64,000 nt of DNA, taken from Lachnospiraceae bacterium. Lineage in GTDB: Bacteria; Bacillota; Clostridia; Lachnospirales; Lachnospiraceae. The stretch spans positions 1 through 64,000 of the forward strand of contig JAGATV010000041.1 in NCBI GenBank assembly GCA_017621075.1. The letters are read 5' to 3'. The notes below the pieces were generated by a model. That model saw only the letters and a list, made by a program, of their open reading frames with translations. It was not told where the DNA came from and did not search any database. A program made the translations under genes and the position numbers. Below are positions 1 through 9,077 of this stretch, one piece after another (within the stretch, counting starts at the first letter, position 1; every line of letters begins with the position of its first letter).

Positions 1-32
1 ACCTGATTGTTTTCAATTACCTTATCTGTCAT
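1..32 (-). CDS. N-terminus of an unknown protein leaving the window
   Basis: The complement of the first 32 bases starts with ATG and reads MTDKVIENNQ before the window ends. A GGGAG ribosome binding site lies 8 bases upstream of this start, at 41-45. Only ten residues are visible, so no family can be named. The gene is transcribed away from typA, and the two genes share the 33-360 intergenic region. Confidence 0.6.
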   Translation of the reverse strand, partial: MTDKVIENNQ

Positions 33-239
33 TTTTGTTCTCCCTTCTTACACCTTAAGACTTTTTCCGGTAATATATTGGTAATGCACTATTATTTATA
101 CTATATCGCACTGCAAATTAGTATCAAATTCCACCGCATAAATCGTCAATTTACGGGGTATGCAGATTATTTTGCGACAAATCTTGTCTTAAATAACAAT
201 TATTTTCCGGAAAATTCTTGTCGGAACGCCTATTTTTGC

Positions 240-268
240 TTGCGTCTCATAAAAAATGGTGCTATACT
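240..268 (+). promoter_or_regulatory. sigma-A-type promoter of typA
   Basis: TTGCGT at 240-245 and TATACT at 263-268 are separated by 17 bases, a near-consensus vegetative promoter. Transcription would start near 275 and give a leader of about 85 bases before the typA ATG at 361. The rest of the 33-360 gap is AT-rich and must also hold the promoter of the gene that leaves the window. I saw no other structured element there. Confidence 0.65.
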
Positions 269-360
269 GTAACAGTTTGAAAAAAGGAACGCTGTTTCCG
301 ACAGCCATCGACATTTGTCTATATCGTTTATCCACGTTTATGATTCAGAAAGGCTTATTT

Positions 361-2196
361 ATGAGACAGAAAAGAGAAGACGTAAGAAATGTTGCCATCA
401 TTGCCCATGTAGACCACGGCAAGACCACCCTGGTGGACGAGCTGCTCAAACAGAGCGGAGTCTTCCGCGCAGGCCAGGAAGTGGCGGAGCGTGTCATGGA
501 CTCCAATGATATCGAACGTGAGCGCGGCATCACCATTCTTTCCAAGAACACAGCCGTTATGTATAAGAACACCAAGATCAACATCATTGATACTCCCGGA
601 CATGCCGATTTCGGTGGAGAAGTGGAGCGTGTGCTCAAAATGGTGAACGGTGTCATCCTGGTGGTAGATGCCTTTGAAGGCGCCATGCCCCAGACCAAAT
701 TCGTATTGCGCAAGGCGTTGGAACTGAAGCTTCCCGTTATTGTATGCATCAACAAGATCGACCGTCCCGAGGCAAGACCCGACGAGGTAGTGGATGAAGT
801 GCTGGAGCTGTTTTTGGAGCTGGATGCAGACGATGCCCAGTTAGACTGCCCCTTTGTATTTGCTTCCGCCAAGGCGGGAACCGCTTCCATGGATGCAGAT
901 GCGCCCGGCACCGACATGGAGCCTCTATTTGAGACCATCGTGAATTATATCCCCGCTCCCGAGGGAGATCCCGATGCGGGCACCCAGGTGCTGATCAGCA
1001 CCATCGACTATAACGAATATGTAGGGCGTATCGGTGTGGGCAAGGTAGATAACGGCACCATCCGTGTAAACCAGGAAGTGGTGATCTGCAACCACCATGA
1101 ACCCGACAAGCAGACCAAGGTAAAGGTAAGCAAGCTGTATGAATTTGACGGGCTGAACAAGGTGGAAGTGAAGGAAGCTTCCATCGGCTCCATCGTTGCC
1201 ATCTCCGGCATCACCGACATCCATATCGGTGATACCCTGTGTTCCCCGGAGAGCGTAGAGCCCATTCCGTTCCAGAAGATCAGCGAGCCTACTATTTCCA
1301 TGGAATTCATGGTCAATGACTCTCCCCTGGCCGGACTGGAAGGAAAATATGTGACCAGCCGCCATCTCAGGGACAGACTTTTCAGAGAGCTCAATACCGA
1401 TGTCTCGCTTCGTGTGGAGGAAACCGACTCCCCGGACCGCTTCAAGGTATCCGGACGCGGTGAGCTCCATTTGTCCGTCCTGATCGAAAACATGCGCCGC
1501 GAAGGCTTTGAATTTGCCGTAAGCAAGGCAGAAGTTCTCTATCACACCGACGAAAACGGCAAAACGTTAGAGCCTATGGAACTGGCTTACATTGATGTCC
1601 CCAACGAATTTTCCGGCGCTGTCATCGAAAAGCTGGGACAGCGCAAGGGCGAACTCCGCAATATGGGCACCATCTCCGGCGGCACTTACACCCGTCTGGA
1701 GTTCTCCATTCCCGCCAGAGGACTGATCGGCTACCGGGGAGAGTTTTTGACCGATACCAAAGGAAATGGCATCCTGAATACCGTGTTTGACGGCTACGCT
1801 CCCTACAAGGGAGACATCCAGTACAGAAAGCAGGGCTCTTTGATCGCTTTCGAAGCAGGAGAATCCATCACCTACGGTCTCTTCAACGCCCAGGAGCGCG
1901 GCACCCTCTTCATCGGCCCCGGTGAAAAGGTATACGCCGGCATGGTGGTAGGTCAGACCGGAAAGACTGAGGACATCGAGATCAATGTCTGCAAGAAAAA
2001 ACAGCTTACTAACACCCGTTCTTCCAGTGCGGACGAGGCCCTGCGCCTGACTCCCCCCAAGATCCTTTCCTTAGAGCAGGCACTGGATTTCATCGACACC
2101 GATGAGCTTTTGGAGGTTACCCCCGAAAAGCTCCGCATCCGCAAGAAGATCCTGGACCCCACCCTGCGAAAAAGGGCTGCTATCAATAAGAAATAA
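361..2196 (+). CDS. typA: GTP-binding protein TypA/BipA
   Basis: A translational GTPase of the elongation-factor family that binds the ribosome and is linked in other bacteria to stress, cold growth and ribosome assembly. The 611-residue product has the usual length. The GTPase motifs are all present: AHVDHGKT (residues 15-22), RGITI, DTPGHADF and NKID. EF-G-like domains and the TypA-specific C-terminal domain follow. The frame is open further upstream, but the ATG at 361 has an AGAAAGG ribosome binding site and starts MRQKREDVRN, as homologues do. It is a single-gene unit with its own promoter and a strong terminator. Confidence 0.95.
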   Translation: MRQKREDVRNVAIIAHVDHGKTTLVDELLKQSGVFRAGQEVAERVMDSNDIERERGITILSKNTAVMYKNTKINIIDTPGHADFGGEVERVLKMVNGVILVVDAFEGAMPQTKFVLRKALELKLPVIVCINKIDRPEARPDEVVDEVLELFLELDADDAQLDCPFVFASAKAGTASMDADAPGTDMEPLFETIVNYIPAPEGDPDAGTQVLISTIDYNEYVGRIGVGKVDNGTIRVNQEVVICNHHEPDKQTKVKVSKLYEFDGLNKVEVKEASIGSIVAISGITDIHIGDTLCSPESVEPIPFQKISEPTISMEFMVNDSPLAGLEGKYVTSRHLRDRLFRELNTDVSLRVEETDSPDRFKVSGRGELHLSVLIENMRREGFEFAVSKAEVLYHTDENGKTLEPMELAYIDVPNEFSGAVIEKLGQRKGELRNMGTISGGTYTRLEFSIPARGLIGYRGEFLTDTKGNGILNTVFDGYAPYKGDIQYRKQGSLIAFEAGESITYGLFNAQERGTLFIGPGEKVYAGMVVGQTGKTEDIEINVCKKKQLTNTRSSSADEALRLTPPKILSLEQALDFIDTDELLEVTPEKLRIRKKILDPTLRKRAAINKK

Positions 2197-2232
2197 GGCT
2201 TTTCCCGCGATGTGATTTCGGCAAGATATTGT

Positions 2233-2271
2233 AAAAAGCCCCGTCCATTTATGGAATGGACGGGGCTTTTT
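2233..2271 (+). terminator. rho-independent terminator of typA
   Basis: A perfect 16-bp stem (2233-2248 with 2256-2271) encloses a 7-base loop. The A-run on one side and T-run on the other make it bidirectional. It ends typA transcription and also overlaps the 3' end of the decayed reading frame on the minus strand. Confidence 0.9.
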
Positions 2272-2476
2272 GTCTGTTTCTTTCAATGATATCCGTAGGG
2301 ATAAATTTTATAGTCAATGCTACCAACATCGGTAATAGAATCACATCGTCCAAATATCCTAAACTTTCCAAATCACTTCTATCACATTCAGCACAAGCCA
2401 TATCAAAATCACCTGAAGAGCACTTCTTGGGCCACTTCATACTCACTTTTCCATGGCGAATTATCTTTATTCTCAA
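2249..2476 (-). pseudogene. remnant of a DUF1232 (YkvA-like) small membrane protein
   Basis: The C-terminal half of this 75-residue frame contains GYLDDVILLPMLVALTIKFI, followed by PTDIIERNRQKA. This matches the conserved core of DUF1232 proteins, where a Gly-Tyr-Leu-Asp-Asp motif precedes a membrane helix and an Ile-Pro turn. The conserved membrane segment expected before it is absent, and the N-terminal residues (Cys-rich, polar) look unrelated to the family. There is no good ribosome binding site, and the 3' end lies in the typA terminator. I read it as a decayed gene. A diverged short intact gene is less likely. Confidence 0.5.
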
Positions 2477-2538
2477 TTATAAAACTCCACAGCTTCTGAG
2501 TTTTTTACCTTTCGCCCAGAAAGGCACCTCTTTTGTTT

Positions 2539-2570
2539 CATACCCCGCCATAAGGAGCAGGCGGGGTATG
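2539..2570. other. GC-rich hairpin downstream of the merR gene
   Basis: A perfect 11-bp inverted repeat (CATACCCCGCC at 2539-2549, GGCGGGGTATG at 2560-2570) with a 10-base loop lies 12 bases past the stop of the MerR gene. No T-run follows it in either direction, so it is not a canonical terminator. It may protect the 3' end of the merR transcript. The surrounding 2477-2581 stretch has no supported gene. Confidence 0.5.
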
Positions 2571-2581
2571 GCGCTTATCTT

Positions 2582-3325
2582 CTACTGCTTTTCTGTCTCA
2601 TTGCAGGTTTCCACGCAAAAACCCTTATACCCACAGGCAGTACAGGTAAGCTTTCTCATAGTAAGCGTATGCCTTGAGAAAAAGAACTCCCGAAATCCGG
2701 GTTTGAATACCTGGTGACACTTAGGGCAGATATACACTGTCTGTTCATAATAGGATGTTACTATCCATACAACCATCGGTATAATGATCATAAGCCCGAT
2801 CACAAAAGGCAGCCAGATCCCTTTCCAGATTCCCAGCACCAGGGTTCCTATCTCGATCAGATCCATCATGATCCCGGCAATCATCATCTTCGTGTGCACT
2901 TTACGCAATTTTTGCCTGTTCTTCATCGTAAATGCTATGTCGTTTATGGTCTCTATTGAAAAATCCGCCTCACCAGAATGTCCGCTGCTCTGAATGCTCC
3001 GGGCCATTGCTTCTACCAGACCAAGCTTATCCCTCCTGTCTTCGATTTCCTGCTTTAACAGCTTTCCCTGCTCTTCCAACAACAGGGAAATTACCTCTTT
3101 TGCATTTTCCTCCGACAGGACACGGGCGATCTGATCGATGGACAGATCCATGCTCCGAAGGAAACAGATCAGTTGCAGCTTCTTTAAGTTCTCTTCGGAA
3201 TAAAGCCTGCGTCCGCCTTCGCTTAGGCTGTCCGGCCTAAGGATCTGTCTGGAATCATAATACTGGACCGTCCGCACCGATACCTTACAGAGCTTTGCCA
3301 TCTCTCCGGTCGTGTATTGTGACAT
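2582..3325 (-). CDS. MerR-family regulator with membrane segments and zinc-ribbon-like tail
   Basis: A DNA-binding regulator of 247 residues. Residues 1-70 form a typical MerR winged helix-turn-helix (YTTGEMAKLCKVSVRTVQYY, then RRLYSEE). A coiled region follows, then two hydrophobic helices around residues 145-190 and a C-terminal region with paired cysteines (CPKCH and, later, CTACG) that could bind zinc. The start is set by AAAGGAGG 8 bases before the ATG at 3325; an in-frame GTG upstream overlaps that site. A membrane-anchored MerR could sense the envelope or lipid state. It is transcribed alone, next to the lipid-type operon. The ligand is unknown. Confidence 0.8.
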   Translation of the reverse strand: MSQYTTGEMAKLCKVSVRTVQYYDSRQILRPDSLSEGGRRLYSEENLKKLQLICFLRSMDLSIDQIARVLSEENAKEVISLLLEEQGKLLKQEIEDRRDKLGLVEAMARSIQSSGHSGEADFSIETINDIAFTMKNRQKLRKVHTKMMIAGIMMDLIEIGTLVLGIWKGIWLPFVIGLMIIIPMVVWIVTSYYEQTVYICPKCHQVFKPGFREFFFSRHTLTMRKLTCTACGYKGFCVETCNETEKQ

Positions 3326-3349
3326 AGCTTTCACCTCCTTTCACGTTAC

Positions 3350-3380
3350 GTTATACTACATAACGCAGCGTCACAAGCAA
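3350..3380 (-). promoter_or_regulatory. MerR-type promoter with 19-bp spacer and dyad operator
   Basis: On the minus strand TTGCTT (3375-3380) and TATAAC (3350-3355) are 19 bases apart, the long spacing typical of MerR-controlled promoters. A perfect dyad CGTTAT-N5-ATAACG (3349-3365) covers the spacer and -10. The 9-mer GTTACGTTA is repeated at 3345-3353 and 3384-3392. Autoregulation by the downstream MerR protein is the simplest inference. Confidence 0.55.
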
Positions 3381-3409
3381 TAGGTTACGTTAGGGGATTT
3401 TTTTATTCT

Positions 3410-4843
3410 TCACTGTTTTAGTCTCTTTTCCACACTGTCCACCGCTATATCATACTGCCCGATTCTCTCATAACCCGGAAGCTCTGCGTTCAATCCTGCA
3501 AAAAACGCCTCCCAATCCCTGTTTTCCGGCTCCTTTAAGTAAATATGACAGCCCAGTTTACTGTTCTCCATGTACACCAGCGCCTTACTAATGTTGGCAT
3601 TCCGCTCACATATGATATGCTCGATATGGGTGGGCTCCACATTTTCGCCGTTCTCCCCCAGGAGCACCTTCTTGATCCGTCCTGTGAGATAAAGTTTCTT
3701 TCCCCCGTTTCTCTCATCAGCCTCCAGATAACCAAGGTCTCCTGTCCTGAAATAACCGTCCCCGGTAAATACGCTGTCCGTCAGTTCCTCATCTTCGGCA
3801 TAGCCTAAGAACACATTGTCTCCCTTCACGGCAATCTCCCCGATGCCGCAAGCATCCGGGGAAAGCACCTTCACCTTGATGTCTTCCGCAATGGTTCCCA
3901 CCGACCGGGTATCCGGGTCTTGCGGATACTGGATGGCAAAGGTGGAAGCGGTCTCAGACAGCCCGTAAGCCTCCATCATATTCAGTCCGCTTTCCTTGTA
4001 AGCTTTTCGGATGTCCTCGTCAAAATAGGCTCCGCCACAGAACAGATAGGCAATCCTGCTGCCGAAGGCTGTACCGATCCGCTGTCCGTAATGTTCATAA
4101 AACCTTCTGTAGATGGCCGGCACCCCACAGAAAAGGGTGGGGTTCACCTCCAGGATCTCCTGTTCCATCCCCCGGATGCCGGAACACAGATAAATCCGGA
4201 AGCCAAACACCAGAGAATACAGAAAATTATAGATTCCCCCGTAAGTGTGGCTTAGCGGCAAAAACAGGTAGTCCACATCCCTCTCATCAAAAGGGCACCT
4301 TCGGTACAGGCTGTCAAGACCCGCAAAGATATTCTTCTCAGAGAGCATCACCGCCTTGGGGCTGGCTGTGGTGCCACTGGAAAACACGATCTTACAGCAC
4401 TCTTCTTCCTTCCTTGGCTCCCATTGTCCGGGAACCTTCTGCACAGAAGACAGACAGATACAGGTAAGGGAGGGCAGTTTCTCTTTGACCCTGTCGATCA
4501 CCGCCTGCTTTTCCTCCCCATAAAGGATATAGGAGATCTCTAACTGCTTTACTGCCCGAAGCAGATTCTTCTCCTTCCACTCCTTAGAGACACACACGCT
4601 GATCCCCACATAATGAAGGAGCGCCAGATCCGCTGTCATCAAAAGCCTGCTGTTTTCCCCGTAGAGCAGCACAGGCTTCCCCAAAAGCCCCAGGGATACA
4701 AGCCAGCCCGCAAGCCCCCTCACATCCTCAAGAAAATCTCCGTAGGTCTTTCCTTTCCATTCTCCGGCAACCTTTTCAAAAAGATAGGGGTGTTCCTGCC
4801 ACTTTCGCTCATTGCATTCCAGTATCTGTTCCAACCTGTTCAT
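3410..4843 (-). CDS. AMP-dependent acyl ligase (long-chain acyl-CoA synthetase-like)
   Basis: An adenylate-forming enzyme of 477 residues that would activate a carboxylic acid with ATP and load it onto CoA or a carrier. The phosphate-binding motif FSSGTTASPKAV lies near residue 155, the YGLSETA motif near 290, and the hinge region YFRTGDLGY with the later LTGRIKK near 365-395. It is shorter than most acyl-CoA synthetases at the N-terminus and C-terminus. Its ATG overlaps the stop of the upstream GNAT gene by four bases, so the two are translationally coupled. It is the last gene of the lipid-type operon. The substrate is unknown; a fatty acid is inferred. Confidence 0.8.
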   Translation of the reverse strand: MNRLEQILECNERKWQEHPYLFEKVAGEWKGKTYGDFLEDVRGLAGWLVSLGLLGKPVLLYGENSRLLMTADLALLHYVGISVCVSKEWKEKNLLRAVKQLEISYILYGEEKQAVIDRVKEKLPSLTCICLSSVQKVPGQWEPRKEEECCKIVFSSGTTASPKAVMLSEKNIFAGLDSLYRRCPFDERDVDYLFLPLSHTYGGIYNFLYSLVFGFRIYLCSGIRGMEQEILEVNPTLFCGVPAIYRRFYEHYGQRIGTAFGSRIAYLFCGGAYFDEDIRKAYKESGLNMMEAYGLSETASTFAIQYPQDPDTRSVGTIAEDIKVKVLSPDACGIGEIAVKGDNVFLGYAEDEELTDSVFTGDGYFRTGDLGYLEADERNGGKKLYLTGRIKKVLLGENGENVEPTHIEHIICERNANISKALVYMENSKLGCHIYLKEPENRDWEAFFAGLNAELPGYERIGQYDIAVDSVEKRLKQ

Positions 4844-5904
4844 TCGTCCAAATCCTTTTTTAACAGCACATATTCATAGCGCTGCTCTATATGCTCTTCC
4901 CCATATTTCTGAGTGATCTTGCCGTCTCTCGCCAAAGCTCCGATACTTGGAAGACCGCTTGTCCTCAGCTCCTCCATGATGCTGCCCACCAGTGCCTTGC
5001 CCAGCCCCCGGTGGTCCTTGTGGACTCCCATATACAGCATGACATACCGCCCGGGCCTCTTCTTTACGGCAAATACCTTCAAAAGATTGCCCACCTTGCC
5101 CAAGTGGTATACCCGATTGCCATAATCGGGCACACTGACAAAAAAGCCCACTGCCTTCCCTTCATAATAAGCCATCTTGACCATGCTCATATTGAGGATA
5201 TAGCGGTAATCTGAGAACACCGCAGCAAAATCTTCATAAGACACCGCCTTGTAGACAGGAAAGTCGCTGTAAAGCTCTGTGATCAGCCCATATAACTCGC
5301 CCATCACTTTGTCAAAATCCCGGATATCAGGGCTTAGGATCTCATAGCCTTTTTCCACAAAAGCACTGTACCTGTCATCATAGAGAGGTTCTGCTGCCTC
5401 CACTCTGTTATAGTCATTGGAGGTATAGTGGTGGCTCACCCAAAATCCATTGTCCAAAAACAGCTTTAAATAGTAATCCTTGTTGTAGGGCTCGCCGGTA
5501 TAGGGCTTTTTGTCGAACAGATTACTCTTCAGCCGGTATTTGATCCAGAAGGAGGCATCCACCGGGCCTGTCAGGCTGTGATAGCCCAAAGCCTTGGCAT
5601 ATCTTCCGGCTTCCCGGAACAGAAATTCGGCTGTCCTATTGTCGTTGATGCACTCAAAAAAGCCGATATAGGCGGTGTCGTCCTCCGGATAGGTGGTGAG
5701 GGCAAACCTGCCCACCGCCTTTTTCCCCTCATAAATCAGGAATTTGTGCAATGTAAAATATTTGCTCAGGGGATGTTCCTCCCTCAAAAGCCGCTCTGTC
5801 TCCTTCGGATTTTCCATATTGGTCTCTTTGGCATACAGAGTTTTGGGGAGTCCGATAAAGTCCTTGATATACTCTTTTTCCTGTCCGAACCGGATGCATT
5901 TCAA
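4840..5904 (-). CDS. GNAT-like acyltransferase domain protein
   Basis: A 354-residue soluble protein of the large GNAT-related type. The C-terminal part (YVMLYMGVHKDHRGLGKAL, about residues 285-305) carries the Arg/Gly-X-Gly acetyl-CoA binding motif. The middle part (SLTGPVDASFWIKYRL) resembles uncharacterised bacterial proteins annotated as N-acetyltransferases. AAGGAGG lies 8 bases before a TTG at 5904; the GTG at 5913 overlaps that site, so TTG is chosen. It sits between the second PEP-synthase-like gene and the acyl ligase, suggesting that it transfers an acyl group in the same pathway. The acceptor is unknown. Confidence 0.65.
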   Translation of the reverse strand: MKCIRFGQEKEYIKDFIGLPKTLYAKETNMENPKETERLLREEHPLSKYFTLHKFLIYEGKKAVGRFALTTYPEDDTAYIGFFECINDNRTAEFLFREAGRYAKALGYHSLTGPVDASFWIKYRLKSNLFDKKPYTGEPYNKDYYLKLFLDNGFWVSHHYTSNDYNRVEAAEPLYDDRYSAFVEKGYEILSPDIRDFDKVMGELYGLITELYSDFPVYKAVSYEDFAAVFSDYRYILNMSMVKMAYYEGKAVGFFVSVPDYGNRVYHLGKVGNLLKVFAVKKRPGRYVMLYMGVHKDHRGLGKALVGSIMEELRTSGLPSIGALARDGKITQKYGEEHIEQRYEYVLLKKDLDE

Positions 5905-5909
5905 AGCGC

Positions 5910-8165
5910 TCACCTCCTTATGATCTCAATCTCTCCGGTGTTTCCGTTCATCCGCACAAGGTCTCCTGTGCGCACGGTATCCAAAAGCCCCTCTACCCCC
6001 ACGACAGAAGGGATCTTAAGCTCTCTGGAGATAATGGCGGTATGGGACAGCAGAGACCCCTTTTCGGAGATGACGCCCTTGGCGCATACCAGCAAAAATA
6101 CCCAGCCGGGGTCGGTCATCTTCGTCACCAGGATCTTATCCTGGTGATCCTTCACTCCGGTAACATCCGTGACCACCAGCGCTTCCCCTTCCACAATGCC
6201 GTCGGAACAAGGGGTGCCCAACAGTTTCTTTTGGTTTCTAAAAAACTTATGGGCATTGACGCTTTTGTGCTTTTTGTCAAATTCCTTTCCATCAAAGATC
6301 AGCCGCTGATAAGCCGGGAGAGCGGCATAAAGCTCATACGCTTCCTTTCTGTGTGCGATCACGTCCCGCAGATCCCCTCTATCCCCAGAAGGTGTCTTGG
6401 CTGCAGGATGATTTTCCGCCAGTGCAAAAGCTTCCTCCATCGCAAGCCAGAAGATATCCCTGGGTTCCTCTATAAGCCCTTCCTCCGCAAAGATCTCCCC
6501 CAGTCTGGTGAAGATCAGCCGGACCATACCAAATATCCTGCTCCGGTTCAGTCTGGAGATCTCTCTGTTGGCAATTCCTCTCGCCGCCTCTTTTGCCAGG
6601 AAACGATTCATGCCTTTTAATTTGGGAGCGGCAGGCGCTTCCTTCTGCAGCTGTTCGCATATCTGTGCCAGTTTTTCCGGGTCCTCCTGATACTGGGCGA
6701 TCCGCTCCTCCAAAAGTCCGGGATTACTGCGAAAAGTCTCACTTTCTAACTTTAATTCCTCCAGATTGCGGTCCCCGTATTCCCTGATATAGGAAAGGAA
6801 CCGCTCCTCATACTGCTCTTTTGTGAGGCTCTGCTTATCATGAGCCAGCCGGACCATTGCCTTAATAGGCTTTAAACTCTCAATGTTGGAGATGCCGGAG
6901 ATCACCTGATTGCTCCCCTCCCCCAGGCGCTTTTTGAACAGTCCTGTAAAGAGAAAGGCATAGATGTCATTTAGCAGGGTCACATCCCAGACAGACAACA
7001 AAGTATCCTCAAGCTCACGAAACAGAGCGACCAGCTCTTTTGCTGTGATCTTTTTGTGATACCTCCCATAAAAGCTGTCGCTCACCCGGACAAAATCCTC
7101 ATTCAGCTTTTTCATATTCCCCGGCACACGAAGCATCTCGGAGATCACATTAAAGTAGGTCTTTGCCCGCACCAGCTTAGGCAGACGGACCGCATCCTTG
7201 TCATAGCTTCGTATCTTCACGCCCAACATATCCTGCCAGACCGGAATGATCTTGTGGTTCATTGGCAGGAATTTGATGACGGTATACCAGTTACTGATCT
7301 TGTAATAAAGCCTTCCGTTGACCGCTCCCACCATGTTGGAAAATACGCTGTCATACTTTGCAAGCTCCTTTTCATTCTTGAGCACCCGTCTGCTGATGCT
7401 TCGAAAGATACCGCTGTATACCCTGTCCACAAAGGAGCAGGTCAGAGGCAGGCTGATGCCCGGGTAGCTCTCTACAATATTGCTGTTGTCAAGGATCAGA
7501 GGATCTTTCCCCGAAAGAGTGGTGATATCCCTTGCCTGCAAAAGAAAGATTTCTTCCCCCACAATGGCAAATTCCACATCCAGGAATGTACCCAGAACAG
7601 GCTGTATATCGGAAACCAGCCTCACCAGCTTTTCCACCATGGCAGCGGACAGATAATCTTCCTTTCCCTCATAGTAGTACACACGGTCCGTCACATTGTA
7701 ATAATAGCTTGTGGTATCTGTCTTATCCTCCACCACATTGTCCCCTGTGCCCCGTCCCGCCACGATGACCATTTCATTTAAGAGCCCCTGGGGATTGGCT
7801 GTAAAGCACACGCCGGAATACTCTGCCTGCACCATCTGCTGTACGATCACATGCATTTCCATATCGGCTACAGAAATCCCCTGATGGGCAGCATATTCCC
7901 GGATACCCCGGTTTTTTAGGGAAGCAAAACACTGCTGTATCCTGGCAGGCACTTCTTCTGCCGGCACATTCAGATAAGTGTCAAACTGCCCTGCAAAACT
8001 GTGGTCCCCTCCATCCTCCACACTGGCGGAGGAGCGCACCGCACAAAGCTCCCAGGGAATCTGAAGGGTATGTAAGTCCGTGTCCCTGTCCACTACCAAA
8101 AACGCCGGCACCGGGAAGCCCTTCTGTCTCAAACATTCCAGATTTTCTATCTTCTTTCCAAGCAT
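5910..8165 (-). CDS. PEP-synthase-like phosphotransferase (ATP-grasp plus His domain), copy 2
   Basis: A 751-residue protein with an N-terminal PEP/pyruvate-binding ATP-grasp domain (LCAVRSSASVEDG near residue 45; YSGVCFTANPQG near 140; LLQARDI near 215), a long helical middle region, and a C-terminal swivelling phosphohistidine domain with GSLLSHTAIISREL and His708. The PEP-binding TIM barrel of true PEP synthase is absent. The layout matches rifampin phosphotransferase, which moves a phosphate from ATP to a hydroxyl. It probably phosphorylates an alcohol intermediate of this operon. The ATG at 8165 follows AGGTGGGG; an in-frame GTG at 8174 is possible. Confidence 0.8.
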   Translation of the reverse strand: MLGKKIENLECLRQKGFPVPAFLVVDRDTDLHTLQIPWELCAVRSSASVEDGGDHSFAGQFDTYLNVPAEEVPARIQQCFASLKNRGIREYAAHQGISVADMEMHVIVQQMVQAEYSGVCFTANPQGLLNEMVIVAGRGTGDNVVEDKTDTTSYYYNVTDRVYYYEGKEDYLSAAMVEKLVRLVSDIQPVLGTFLDVEFAIVGEEIFLLQARDITTLSGKDPLILDNSNIVESYPGISLPLTCSFVDRVYSGIFRSISRRVLKNEKELAKYDSVFSNMVGAVNGRLYYKISNWYTVIKFLPMNHKIIPVWQDMLGVKIRSYDKDAVRLPKLVRAKTYFNVISEMLRVPGNMKKLNEDFVRVSDSFYGRYHKKITAKELVALFRELEDTLLSVWDVTLLNDIYAFLFTGLFKKRLGEGSNQVISGISNIESLKPIKAMVRLAHDKQSLTKEQYEERFLSYIREYGDRNLEELKLESETFRSNPGLLEERIAQYQEDPEKLAQICEQLQKEAPAAPKLKGMNRFLAKEAARGIANREISRLNRSRIFGMVRLIFTRLGEIFAEEGLIEEPRDIFWLAMEEAFALAENHPAAKTPSGDRGDLRDVIAHRKEAYELYAALPAYQRLIFDGKEFDKKHKSVNAHKFFRNQKKLLGTPCSDGIVEGEALVVTDVTGVKDHQDKILVTKMTDPGWVFLLVCAKGVISEKGSLLSHTAIISRELKIPSVVGVEGLLDTVRTGDLVRMNGNTGEIEIIRR

Positions 8166-8177
8166 TTTCCCCACCTG

Positions 8178-9077
8178 TTATATCTTTCCTGCCAGCAAGA
8201 ACAGCACTATGGTCACAAGCATCAGGCTCTCCTGCAGATAGGTATACAGCTCCACCTTCTCCACCAGTACGAAGCGCTCCGGGTCTTTCATGAAGCTTAG
8301 GAATTTCCATACCATCCAGGACACCAAAAGCACAAAAAGCAAAATCGTGATCTTATTGAGATTGTATACCAGGATCATGTTGGTGACGATGTCCACCAAT
8401 GTCAGAATCATCACGAACATAGTACTCTTTTTGTAACCAAAGAGTTTGGAATAAGTGGTATAATCGGTTTCGTCCCTGGGTGCCCGGATCTTTCTGGACA
8501 CCTCCCAGATCAGCGCCGGGAAATACAGCGTCCACAGGGTCATGATCGTGATCAGGGAAACCGGCTTGAGATCATACTTGATGACCGTAAAAGAAATCAC
8601 ATAGAGATTGACGAACATCTGCACGGGATTGTGGGTCACCAGTGCCAGCGGAAGGCTTGGCTGTATCTGTTTTTTGTGAAAAAACCACTTGCTCATCAGA
8701 TAACCGTAGCCATAGAGAATGCCAAAGAACAACAGATTGTTCATAAAGAGCAGATTGAGAAGAACTGCCAGGGCCTCCGCCAGGGCGCAGACCACAATGA
8801 CATCTTTTTTTAAGACTCTGCCGCTTGGCAGGGGTCTGTCAGGAAACAGTCTCTGATCCGTCTCGTAATCTTTCAGATCGTCAGCGATCCGAAGCCACAG
8901 CAAAAAGGCAAAGACGGTGTAAGCCCCCACAAATTCCTGGATACCGATCCGAAACTCCGTCACCCCATAATTTAACAGAATGATAAAGTGGATCTCCAGA
9001 AACACGATACAGCCCAGCAGAAATCTGGGCACGATGGGATATCTCTCTTTAAAATAAACCGCCAGCCTCTTTAACAT
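8178..9077 (-). CDS. UbiA-family membrane prenyltransferase
   Basis: A 299-residue polytopic membrane enzyme with about eight hydrophobic helices. Both aspartate-rich motifs of the family are visible: ADDLKDYETD near residue 65, and RDETDYTTYSKLFG near 200. These bind prenyl diphosphate through magnesium. The family attaches isoprenoid chains to quinone rings, haem or glycerol phosphate ethers. The ATG at 9077 overlaps the stop of the decarboxylase gene by seven bases and has a GGAGCAAGGG ribosome binding site. Its place among phospholipid headgroup genes argues for a lipid acceptor rather than a quinone, but that is inference. Confidence 0.85.
   Translation of the reverse strand: MLKRLAVYFKERYPIVPRFLLGCIVFLEIHFIILLNYGVTEFRIGIQEFVGAYTVFAFLLWLRIADDLKDYETDQRLFPDRPLPSGRVLKKDVIVVCALAEALAVLLNLLFMNNLLFFGILYGYGYLMSKWFFHKKQIQPSLPLALVTHNPVQMFVNLYVISFTVIKYDLKPVSLITIMTLWTLYFPALIWEVSRKIRAPRDETDYTTYSKLFGYKKSTMFVMILTLVDIVTNMILVYNLNKITILLFVLLVSWMVWKFLSFMKDPERFVLVEKVELYTYLQESLMLVTIVLFLLAGKI

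Noticed and set aside
256-360. Upstream extension of typA to 256
   Set aside because: The extra 35 residues are not found in the family; the promoter ends at 268, and the ATG at 361 has a ribosome binding site.
345-938. Long antisense reading frames opposite typA and most other genes
   Set aside because: They are frame shadows of well-supported genes, with no ribosome binding sites and low-complexity Ser/Thr or His-rich products.
2256-2717. A 153-residue plus-strand frame after typA
   Set aside because: It starts inside the typA terminator and overlaps the MerR gene; its sequence resembles no protein, while the opposite strand shows a DUF1232 match.
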